DNA of 5,124 nt. Origin: Verrucomicrobiota bacterium. Lineage in GTDB: Bacteria > Verrucomicrobiota > Verrucomicrobiia > Limisphaerales > UBA1096. Every line of letters starts with the position of its first letter. Positions within the stretch are counted from its first letter, which is position 1. Both the position numbers and the translations under genes were made by a program. The stretch spans positions 1-5,124 of the forward strand of contig DQOE01000054.1 in the NCBI GenBank assembly GCA_015658765.1, read 5' to 3'. The notes under the pieces are model-generated. The model had not been told where the DNA came from. It saw only the letters and a program-made list of their open reading frames with translations, and made no database searches. Below, piece by piece: positions 1 through 5,124 of the stretch.

Positions 1-1
1 C

Positions 2-400
2 GCGAACAACTGGCTGACTGGCTTTGTTTTGTCGTCGCTTTTCCTGTTGCCGCTATTGTGGCGTTCGCCATCAAGATTACCTGTTGGCTCATTCGCGCAA
101 GACTTGGCCAATCGGATGGAACATGCCGGAATGGTTGGGCCGATTGTCGGCTCGACGTTTTTGGATGGCCATCGGCTTGGTTTGTATGTTGCTTGGTATC
201 TCGGCCAACCTTGGCACGGCGATGTCATGCCAGCTTCGCTAGAGGCGTACAAACATTCCGGAGCCAGGTTTGCAATTGCCATCGGCAGCTCGCCGTTGGC
301 GAAGCAGTTGGATGCAGATCCGGCTTTCAAACACGTGAGTACCAAGTTGGGTGAAAAAGGATTCCTTCAGGTTTATGAGGTTCAGGCGAGCCAGCCGTAG
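2..400 (+). CDS. C-terminal end of a membrane protein, probably GT39-like glycosyltransferase (5' partial)
   Basis: The frame is open from the left edge (codons begin at base 2) and stops with TAG at 398-400, so only the last 132 residues are seen and the true start lies outside. The visible part begins with a hydrophobic segment (about residues 4-20, WLTGFVLSSLFLLPLLW) that looks like a last transmembrane helix. About 110 polar residues follow, including GPIVGSTFLDGHRLGLYVAWYL and ending in LQVYEV. A final helix followed by a small soluble alpha/beta tail is typical of GT-C enzymes of the GT39/ArnT type, which transfer sugars from polyprenyl-phosphate donors on the outer face of the inner membrane. 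This is inferred from architecture and sequence feel. The catalytic N-terminal loop with its acidic residues is not in the window, so the function is tentative, while the coding call is firm. The next gene starts 48 bases downstream on the same strand. Confidence 0.7.
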   Translation, partial: ANNWLTGFVLSSLFLLPLLWRSPSRLPVGSFAQDLANRMEHAGMVGPIVGSTFLDGHRLGLYVAWYLGQPWHGDVMPASLEAYKHSGARFAIAIGSSPLAKQLDADPAFKHVSTKLGEKGFLQVYEVQASQP

Positions 401-419
401 TTCATTTTCCTTTCCTAGC

Positions 420-460
420 GGGAGGGGTGGTTTTATCTTCGGCGAACCGTGAACGGTTTG
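420..460 (+). promoter_or_regulatory. Purine-rich SD-like run and hairpin over the GTG start
   Basis: A strong Shine-Dalgarno-like run, GGGAGGGG, lies at 420-427, but the first in-frame start codon (GTG, 449-451) is 21 bases further on, well beyond normal spacing. A perfect inverted repeat, AACCGT-GA-ACGGTT (445-458), covers that start codon. As RNA it folds to a stem of about 7 pairs (443-449 with 454-460, including one G-U) closed by a UGAA tetraloop. The start would therefore be partly buried in the hairpin. The hairpin might tune initiation or shorten the effective SD-to-start distance. Both readings are inference. Confidence 0.35.
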
Positions 461-2917
461 ATTGGAAATGTGTTTGCCTGCGCTGGGTTGCTGATGGGTT
501 CGGTTGGTTTGGTGCAAGCCGGGTTGACGGCGGAGCAGACGGCCAAGCTGCCGCCGCCGGCCAAGCACGAGGTCAGTTTTGCCAGGGAGATTTCGCCGTT
601 GCTGGAAAAGAGCTGCACCAAGTGCCACGGCAAAGGCAAAGCCAAGGGCGGCTTCAGCATCGAGACGCGTGAAAAACTGCTCGCCGGCGGTGACTCTGGA
701 GCGACGGTAGTGATCGGCAAGAGCGCCGACAGCTACTTGGTTGAGTTGATTTCCGGCATTGACCCCGACGATGTCATGCCGAAAAAGGGCTCGAGGTTGA
801 CGACGGAGCAAGTCGGTCTGGTGCGCGCTTGGATAGACCAGGGGCTTCCGTGGGAGGAGGGGGCGACGTTTGCCAAGGCACCGGTGCTGAACCTCACGCC
901 GCGCCGGCCGGAGTTGCCCGGTGACGAGGGCGGCCATCCGGTCGATCGCATCTTGGCCCCGTACTTCGCCAAGCACGGGGTGACGACTGGCGAGGTGGTT
1001 TCGGACCGGCTTTTTGCAAGGCGCGTTTATCTCGACACCATCGGCCTGTTGCCGCCGGTGGCGGAACTGGACGCGTTCGTTGCCAGCAACGCGAAGGACA
1101 AACGCCGGGCGCTGATCCGCCGGTTGCTCGATGACCGCAAGTCATACGCGGAACATTGGCTGGCGTTTTGGAACGACATCCTGCGCAACGACTACGCCGG
1201 CACCGGCTTCATCGACGGCGGCCGCAAGCAGATCACCGGCTGGCTTTACGGCTCGCTTTACAGCAACAAACCGTACGACAAGTTTGTGTACGAACTGATA
1301 AACCCGACGGAACACTCGCGGGGCTTCACCAAGGGCATCGTCTGGCGCGGCGTGGTGAACGCCAGCCAGAAACCGCCGATGCAGGCGGCGCAACATATCT
1401 CGCAGATTTTCATGGGCGTGAACCTCAAGTGCGCCTCCTGCCACGACAGTTTCATCAACGACTGGTCGCTGTCCGATGCCTACGCGCTGGCCAGCGTCTA
1501 TGCCGACAAGCCGCTGGAGTTGGTACGGTGCGACAAGCCGACCGGCGAGATTTCCGGCGTGCGGTTCATCCATCCGGAGTTGGGCGCGATCGACCCGAAG
1601 GCGGATCGGGCCAAGCGCATCGAGCAGTTGGCCAAGGCGGTGACGAGTCCCAGGAACGGCCGCCTCAGCCGCACGATCGTGAACCGGCTTTGGGCGCGAT
1701 TCCTCGGCCGCGGCTTGGTCGAGCCGGTCGATGAAATGGAAAACGAGTCGTGGCACACCGACCTGCTCGACCTGCTGGCCAGCGACCTCGCCGACAACGG
1801 CTACAATCTCAAGTTCACCATGGAGCAAATCATGACGTCGCACGCGTATCAGTTGCGAGCCGTGAACGGCGCCGAGCAGGCGGAAAAGGATTATGTTTTT
1901 CGGGGGCCGACCGTGCGGCGGATGACCGCCGAGCAGTTTGTCGATGCTGTGGCGACACTCACCGGCAACTGGAAGCCGTCGCCGGCGAAGAAGATCGAGT
2001 TCGATGGAGCGAATCTCGCGGGAGTAACGGGCCGAGTTGAGCAGAACGATTTGCCGAAGGGCAAATGGATTTGGAGCACGGCCAAGGCGGCCGAGGGCGT
2101 CGAGCCGGGCACGTCGTTTTTTCGCAAACGCATCGAGTTGCCGGACAAGCCCACGACGGCGGATGTGATCGCCGTGGTGGACAATTCGTTCGTCCTGCTG
2201 GTGAACCAACGCAACGGGACCGCCGGCAAAAACTGGGAGGAACCGAAATTCCGGAACCTGGCCAAGCGATTCAAGCAAGGCGAAAACCTCGTCACGGTCT
2301 CGGCCACGAACGAGGGTAGCGGAAAAAATCCCGCCGGGCTTTGGCTGGGTATCCGGTTTCAGTTTGCGGACGGCTCGACGATGGACGTCGTCTCCGACAA
2401 GTCGTGGAAGGTCAGCACCGACGGTTCCGATGGCTGGAACAAGCCGGAGTTCGACGACACCACATGGCGTTCGGCCTCGGAGCTGGGCGGGGCGGACATG
2501 GCTCCGTGGGGCTTGGCCAAGCGAATGAAAATCAGCGGCTCGGTACTGGCGTTTGGCGGACGGTTTCGCGAGTCGATGCAAAACAAGACGGCGCTGACCA
2601 CTGCGCTTGGCCGGCCGAACCGCGAGCAGGTAACCACCGAGCGCCCGTCCGCCGCCACCACGCTGCAGGCGCTTGCGCTGACCAACGGCGAGGTGCTGTC
2701 GAAATTGATCAAGGACGGAGCCGCCGTCCTGGCCGACGAGGGCGGTGGGCAACAGCACTTGGCCAAGCGGGTGTTCCGGGCGGCGCTTGGCCGTCCGCCG
2801 AACCAAGCGGAGTCGGCGATGTTGGCCGAGTTGATCCGCGGCGACAATGCGGCCGAGTCGGTCGAGGACGTGCTGTGGGCCGTGACGATGCTGCCGGAGT
2901 TTCAATTGATTTACTAA
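449..2917 (+). CDS. Secreted PSCyt1-DUF1549-DUF1553 protein with inserted beta-sandwich domain
   Basis: An 822-residue protein of the planctomycete-type cytochrome family. Residues 1-24 form a signal peptide with a hydrophobic core and a VQA cleavage site, which supports the GTG start even though the n-region lacks Lys/Arg. PSCyt1: heme motif CTKCH at 56-60 and likely distal ligand Met110 (VMPKKG), ending in LVRAWIDQGLPW. DUF1549: about 163-370, starting HPVDRIL and carrying a second CxxCH (CASCH, 328-332) followed by DSFINDW, then Cys361. DUF1553: starts at about 400 with SPRNGRLSRTIVNRLW and resumes after about 700 with LGRPNREQV, LQALALTNGEVL and the end LPEFQLIY. Between them, about 540-690, lies a jelly-roll insert resembling the N-terminal domain of bacterial alpha-L-rhamnosidases (WIW, FFRKRIELP, GENLVTVSATNEG, FDDTTW, PWG). 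The family is exported and thought to act in periplasmic redox or polysaccharide metabolism; no reaction is established. mogA follows after 9 bases. Confidence 0.92.
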   Translation: MNGLIGNVFACAGLLMGSVGLVQAGLTAEQTAKLPPPAKHEVSFAREISPLLEKSCTKCHGKGKAKGGFSIETREKLLAGGDSGATVVIGKSADSYLVELISGIDPDDVMPKKGSRLTTEQVGLVRAWIDQGLPWEEGATFAKAPVLNLTPRRPELPGDEGGHPVDRILAPYFAKHGVTTGEVVSDRLFARRVYLDTIGLLPPVAELDAFVASNAKDKRRALIRRLLDDRKSYAEHWLAFWNDILRNDYAGTGFIDGGRKQITGWLYGSLYSNKPYDKFVYELINPTEHSRGFTKGIVWRGVVNASQKPPMQAAQHISQIFMGVNLKCASCHDSFINDWSLSDAYALASVYADKPLELVRCDKPTGEISGVRFIHPELGAIDPKADRAKRIEQLAKAVTSPRNGRLSRTIVNRLWARFLGRGLVEPVDEMENESWHTDLLDLLASDLADNGYNLKFTMEQIMTSHAYQLRAVNGAEQAEKDYVFRGPTVRRMTAEQFVDAVATLTGNWKPSPAKKIEFDGANLAGVTGRVEQNDLPKGKWIWSTAKAAEGVEPGTSFFRKRIELPDKPTTADVIAVVDNSFVLLVNQRNGTAGKNWEEPKFRNLAKRFKQGENLVTVSATNEGSGKNPAGLWLGIRFQFADGSTMDVVSDKSWKVSTDGSDGWNKPEFDDTTWRSASELGGADMAPWGLAKRMKISGSVLAFGGRFRESMQNKTALTTALGRPNREQVTTERPSAATTLQALALTNGEVLSKLIKDGAAVLADEGGGQQHLAKRVFRAALGRPPNQAESAMLAELIRGDNAAESVEDVLWAVTMLPEFQLIY
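2511..2522. repeat. 12-bp palindrome GCTTGGCCAAGC inside the cytochrome/DUF1553 gene
   Basis: A perfect 12-base copy of the iterated palindrome, in coding phase as G-L-A-K. A 10-base copy (CTTGGCCAAG) lies at 2758-2767 in the same gene, again reading L-A-K. Eight-base cores TTGGCCAA stand at 1628-1635 in this gene and at 104-111 in the gene before it. Many half-copies (GGCCAAGC or GCTTGGCC) are scattered through the same gene, for example at 541, 559, 1609, 2260, 2605 and 2785. Confidence 0.6.
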
Positions 2918-2926
2918 TCGCAAACG

Positions 2927-3409
2927 ATGCAAATTCAGGTAGGAATCATTTCGGTGTCGGATCGCGCGACGCAGGGCGTCTACGACGATGCCGGTGGGCC
3001 GGCGTTGAAGGAGGCTGCGGCCGGCTACGGGTGGGAGATCGCCGCCGAGACGGTTGTGCCGGATGAGGTTCGCGACATCCAGCGTGCGCTGCGCGAGCAG
3101 TTGAACAAAGGCTGCCACATGATTTTGACCACCGGCGGCACCGGTGTCGCCCCGCGCGACGTGACCCCCGAGGCGGTGCGGGAAATGGCGGTGCGCGAAC
3201 TGCCCGGCTTCGGCGAGGTGATGCGCATCGAGTCGATGAAAATCACGCCCAACGCGATCCTCTCACGCAACCTGGCCGCCGTGATCGACTCGGCACTGGT
3301 GATCTGCCTGCCCGGCAAACCCAAGGGCGCCGTCGAGTGCCTCGGCTTCGTCGAGGGCGCCATCCCCCATTGCATCAAGGTGCTGCAGGAAGTGCCGACG
3401 AGCTGCTAG
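2927..3409 (+). CDS. mogA: Molybdopterin adenylyltransferase MogA
   Basis: A 160-residue cytoplasmic enzyme that adenylates molybdopterin with ATP, the step before molybdate insertion in molybdenum-cofactor synthesis. It is the MogA type, not merely MoaB-like: it shares ISVSDRA, GVYDDAGGPAL, ELPGFGEVMR and AILSR with E. coli MogA. The substrate loop TTGGTG (68-73) is followed by PRDVTPEA. Asp46 and Asp78 align with the functionally important Asp49 and Asp82 of E. coli MogA, and LPGKPKGAVECL (about 128-139) is the second conserved loop. It is shorter than E. coli MogA (about 195 residues) because it ends soon after the PHCIKVLQ helix, so the active fold should be intact. The ATG lies 9 bases after the previous stop with no clear SD, which suggests translational coupling. 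No other cofactor gene is in the window. A hairpin follows the stop. Confidence 0.93.
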   Translation: MQIQVGIISVSDRATQGVYDDAGGPALKEAAAGYGWEIAAETVVPDEVRDIQRALREQLNKGCHMILTTGGTGVAPRDVTPEAVREMAVRELPGFGEVMRIESMKITPNAILSRNLAAVIDSALVICLPGKPKGAVECLGFVEGAIPHCIKVLQEVPTSC

Positions 3410-3414
3410 CCGCC

Positions 3415-3440
3415 GCGCTTGGCCAAGCGCTTGGTTATTT
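3415..3440 (+). terminator. Palindromic hairpin, likely terminator between convergent genes
   Basis: Five bases after the mogA stop, GCGCTTGGCCAAGCGC (3415-3430) is a perfect 16-base palindrome that can fold to a 6-pair stem with a GGCC loop. It is followed by TTGGTTATTT, a T-rich stretch suitable for intrinsic termination of the plus-strand transcript. A second palindrome, CCAAGCGCTTGG (3423-3434), overlaps it, so two alternative hairpins are possible. The T-rich tail overlaps the TAA stop of the convergent amidohydrolase gene (3435-3437). No T-run exists on the other side, so termination of the minus-strand transcript is less obvious. The same palindrome occurs elsewhere in the window, so it may be a repeat copy serving as a terminator rather than one evolved in place. 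Confidence 0.45.
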
Positions 3441-4340
3441 CGGGATGCGGACGATGCGACGGATGTTGCCGCTGAAAAGCTTGTCCTGGATTTTCGTGTG
3501 CGGGATCAGCCGGCGGATGATGCCAATCGTCCGTGCGCCGATGCAGCTTGGCCCGCGCCCAATGATGTCGTTGCAGTCGCTGCCGAAAAGCAACTTATCC
3601 TGGTGCCGCTTGATGAACTCGACCGCTTGCGCCTCGTCGCGGATGAGTGCGTTTTGCCCGGAGCCGGCCGACATGTCACCGAACATGTTCGGATAGTCGC
3701 TGAGCAGCCGATCGCTGATGCCGGACGGCGTGACTTTGCCCTTGGGGTACATGACCGTCTGGTCGTGGTTCTTGTCGATGTTGCCCCACCAAGTTTGCGC
3801 GTGGCCGATGAAGTTCACCTTGGGGAATTTCTCGAGGATGGTGTGGAACCGCTCGATGCCGGTGTTGTAGTTGCCGTGCTCGAAATGCATCAGCACCGGC
3901 ACGTCGTATTCCTGCGCCAACTCGGCGATGCGCTGGATGTGTTTTGAGTCGCACTCGACCTTGAACTTCTGCTCACCAATACCGACTGCGCCTTTTTTCA
4001 AAAACGACTCGATCGTCGCGATGCACTCGGGGTGGTCGGCGATCTCGTTGGCGAAGTGGACGTAGTTGCGCGGGTTTTTGACGGCGATCCTCCGGACTGA
4101 CTTGTTGCCGCCGCAGTTGGCGGCGAGTCCGTACAGGCGGCCGGCCGGGAGCAGCACGGTCCACTTCACGCCCAGCGCGCGTTGGTGGCCGAGCATGCGC
4201 TCGTCATTTCGGCCGCTGTAATTGGTGTGCTGATGCAGGTCGATGATTTCCTGTTTGGGCTTGCGGCCAAGCGCTTGGCCGGGCAGGGCGGCGGCCGCGG
4301 CGGTTGCGGCGATAAACTTGCGGCGAGTCAATGGTTTCAT
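3435..4340 (-). CDS. Tat-exported amidohydrolase (Amidohydro_2 type)
   Basis: A 301-residue metal-dependent hydrolase of the amidohydrolase superfamily (TIM barrel). Residues 1-25 are a twin-arginine signal, TRRKFIA (5-11) plus an Ala-rich core ending in QALG, implying export folded with its metal bound. The metal-site residues are all present: HxH at His36/His38 (DLHQH), Glu123 in GIGEQK, His152 (LMHFEHG), His180 (FIGHAQT) and Asp255 (LFGSDCND). The family includes decarboxylases (ACMSD-like), lactonases and amidases; the substrate here cannot be told. Length is near the family norm. In Verrucomicrobiota and Planctomycetota, Tat-exported versions often sit near DUF1549/DUF1553 genes, as here, and may take part in carbohydrate or aromatic breakdown. 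The ATG has no clear SD. The gene converges on mogA with a 25-base gap and diverges from the response regulator. Confidence 0.88.
   Translation of the reverse strand: MKPLTRRKFIAATAAAAALPGQALGRKPKQEIIDLHQHTNYSGRNDERMLGHQRALGVKWTVLLPAGRLYGLAANCGGNKSVRRIAVKNPRNYVHFANEIADHPECIATIESFLKKGAVGIGEQKFKVECDSKHIQRIAELAQEYDVPVLMHFEHGNYNTGIERFHTILEKFPKVNFIGHAQTWWGNIDKNHDQTVMYPKGKVTPSGISDRLLSDYPNMFGDMSAGSGQNALIRDEAQAVEFIKRHQDKLLFGSDCNDIIGRGPSCIGARTIGIIRRLIPHTKIQDKLFSGNIRRIVRIPK
4265..4280. repeat. 16-bp perfect palindrome GGCCAAGCGCTTGGCC
   Basis: A perfect 16-base palindrome inside the amidohydrolase gene, read on the minus strand as G-Q-A-L-G-R at residues 21-26, just where the Tat signal peptide should be cut. 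It is the same repeat family in the alternate arrangement (half-sites facing outward), as also seen at 3423-3434. Confidence 0.65.
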
Positions 4341-4376
4341 GTTCGTGAACTGGCTGAGGTGAGGTTAGTTTTCCCG

Positions 4377-4386
4377 CTTGGCCAAG
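4377..4386. repeat. 10-bp palindrome CTTGGCCAAG in the divergent intergenic region
   Basis: A copy of the iterated palindrome in non-coding DNA, 37 bases upstream of the amidohydrolase start and 19 bases upstream of the putative -35 box of the regulator gene. By position it could be an operator, but the same core occurs inside genes, so a general repeat is equally likely. Confidence 0.45.
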
Positions 4387-4404
4387 GCGACTTTTTTCTT
4401 GGCA

Positions 4405-4433
4405 TTGTGAAAACCGGCCCGGCCGCCTATGCT
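4405..4433 (+). promoter_or_regulatory. Possible sigma-70-type promoter for the response regulator
   Basis: In the 119-base divergent gap (4341-4459), TTGTGA (4405-4410) and TATGCT (4428-4433) each match four of six consensus bases and are separated by exactly 17 bases. Transcription would start near 4440, about 20 bases before the ATG. A T-run (4392-4397) and the repeat at 4377-4386 lie just upstream. Two partial matches in a short region are weak evidence. No convincing promoter was seen for the amidohydrolase on the other strand. Confidence 0.3.
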
Positions 4434-4445
4434 GCGCAAGCCTGT

Positions 4446-4450
4446 GAGGG
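4446..4450 (+). promoter_or_regulatory. Ribosome binding site GAGGG for the response regulator
   Basis: GAGGG ends 9 bases before the ATG at 4460, an acceptable spacing. An in-frame GTG at 4454 is the only alternative start, because TGA at 4445-4447 closes the frame; it would sit only 3 bases from the SD, so the ATG is preferred. Confidence 0.55.
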
Positions 4451-4459
4451 CACGTGGCA

Positions 4460-5124
4460 ATGGACAAACTTTTGCTCATCGATGACGAGGATGATGTGCG
4501 CTACTCGTTCAAGCGCATTTTTGAATCGCCCGATCTCGACCTCGAAACCGCCGCCAGCGGCGAGGAGGGGCTTGAGGTTATCAAAAGTTTTCAGCCGGAT
4601 CTCGTGCTGATGGACGTTCGCATGGGCGGCATCACCGGGCTGGAGACGCTGCGGCGCATCCGGCAGGACGACGCTAAGCTGCCGGTGATCATGATGACCG
4701 CCTTTGGCACGACGCAGACCGCGATCGAGGCGATGAAACTCGGTGCATACGACTATCTGCTCAAGCCGTTTGACGTGCCCAAGCTCAAGCAGATCGTCGC
4801 CGACGCACTCAAGGCGGCTCGCGACATGAAACAGGTTGTCGCATGCGAGCCGCTGCTCGAGTCGGAGGATTACGACTTGGGCATTGTCGGCCGCAGCCAG
4901 CCGATGCAGGAGGTGTTCAAGATGATCGGCCAACTGGCCGGCTCGGATGCCACGGCGCTGATCACCGGCGAGAGCGGCACCGGCAAGGAACTGGTTGCTC
5001 GCGCCATTTACCAAAACAGCCAGCGCAACGATAAATCGTATCTGCCGATCAACTGCGCAGCGATCCCGGAGAGCCTGCTCGAGAGCGAGTTGTTCGGCCA
5101 CGAAAAGGGCTCGTTCACCGGGGC
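4460..5124 (+). CDS. NtrC-family sigma-54-dependent response regulator (3' partial)
   Basis: The N-terminal 221 codons of a two-component transcription activator, cut by the window end. Receiver domain, residues 1-120: acidic pair Asp8/Asp9, phosphoacceptor Asp52 (LMDVRM), Thr80 (MMTAFG), and Lys102 in DYLLKPFD. After a short linker the AAA+ domain begins near residue 141 ([12 protein letters not shown]). It shows Walker A GESGTGKE (170-177), then [21 protein letters not shown] and the sigma-54 contact loop, which reads GSFTGA (217-222; the last codon starts GC, hence Ala) instead of the usual GAFTGA. When phosphorylated, such proteins form rings that use ATP to open sigma-54 promoters. Walker B, the sensor residues and the Fis-type DNA-binding domain would lie beyond the edge. 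MGG replaces the usual MPG after the phosphorylated Asp. Its partner kinase and targets are not visible. It is transcribed divergently from the amidohydrolase. Confidence 0.93.
   Translation, partial: MDKLLLIDDEDDVRYSFKRIFESPDLDLETAASGEEGLEVIKSFQPDLVLMDVRMGGITGLETLRRIRQDDAKLPVIMMTAFGTTQTAIEAMKLGAYDYLLKPFDVPKLKQIVADALKAARDMKQVVACEPLLESEDYDLGIVGRSQPMQEVFKMIGQLAGSDATALITGESGTGKELVARAIYQNSQRNDKSYLPINCAAIPESLLESELFGHEKGSFTG

Noticed and set aside
427..672. GTG at 427 as a start just after the purine run
   Set aside because: It is in a different frame from the cytochrome gene, too close to the SD, and gives an unrecognisable product.
239..976. Minus-strand open frame of 245 codons
   Set aside because: It overlaps two plus-strand genes and the gap between them, and its composition is that of a reverse-frame shadow with no motif.
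2341..3066. Plus-strand open frame of 241 codons in another frame across the DUF1553/mogA junction
   Set aside because: It is rich in Gly and Arg with no family resemblance, while the other frame carries clear family motifs throughout.
1142..3118. Long minus-strand open frame of 658 codons opposite the DUF1553 gene
   Set aside because: It is antisense to a well-recognised family, rich in Arg, His and Leu with no recognisable domain, and runs across the end of one gene into mogA. This is typical of a GC-rich shadow frame.
4399..4480. Sigma-54 promoter (TGGCAT at 4400 or TGGCAA at 4455) for the response regulator
   Set aside because: Neither has the GC element at the required spacing downstream of the GG element; the second overlaps the start codon.
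4427..5101. Minus-strand open frame of 224 codons opposite the response regulator
   Set aside because: It is a shadow: the plus strand encodes complete receiver and AAA+ motifs across the same interval.
1..5124. CRISPR array, tRNA, rRNA or insertion sequence
   Set aside because: No regularly spaced long repeats, cloverleaf-like segments, conserved rRNA stretches, transposase or terminal inverted repeats were seen. The short palindromes are too irregularly spaced for an array.

Overview
The window looks like chromosomal DNA from a member of the PVC group, most likely Verrucomicrobiota (Planctomycetota is the alternative). The main evidence is a secreted protein combining a planctomycete-type cytochrome c domain with DUF1549 and DUF1553, a family expanded almost only in these phyla. 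It sits beside a Tat-exported amidohydrolase and a sigma-54 response regulator. Base composition is GC-rich, roughly 60% by eye. No RNA gene, insertion sequence, CRISPR array or phage gene was seen.

Layout: (1) 2-400, +, the C-terminal end of a polytopic membrane protein, probably a GT39-like glycosyltransferase. (2) 449-2917, +, a complete secreted PSCyt1-DUF1549-DUF1553 protein of 822 residues with two CxxCH motifs and a rhamnosidase-N-like beta-sandwich inserted in the DUF1553 half. (3) 2927-3409, +, mogA (molybdopterin adenylyltransferase), 9 bases after the previous stop. (4) 3435-4340, -, a Tat-signal amidohydrolase of the Amidohydro_2 type, convergent with mogA. (5) 4341-4459, a divergent intergenic region with a possible promoter. 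(6) 4460-5124, +, the N-terminal 221 codons of an NtrC-family response regulator, cut by the window end.

The three plus-strand genes at the left could be co-transcribed, with a hairpin at 3415-3434 as the likely end of that unit. The cytochrome/DUF1553 protein and the amidohydrolase are both predicted to be exported and fit the periplasmic polymer-degrading lifestyle of these bacteria. MogA is cytoplasmic cofactor synthesis, and the regulator may belong to an unrelated unit to the right. No clear multi-gene system links them all.

The most unusual signal is not a gene. A palindrome family with core TTGGCCAA and wider form GCGCTTGGCCAAGCGC recurs through the window, in coding and intergenic DNA, far above chance. 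It resembles in principle the highly iterated palindrome HIP1 of cyanobacteria, with a different sequence.
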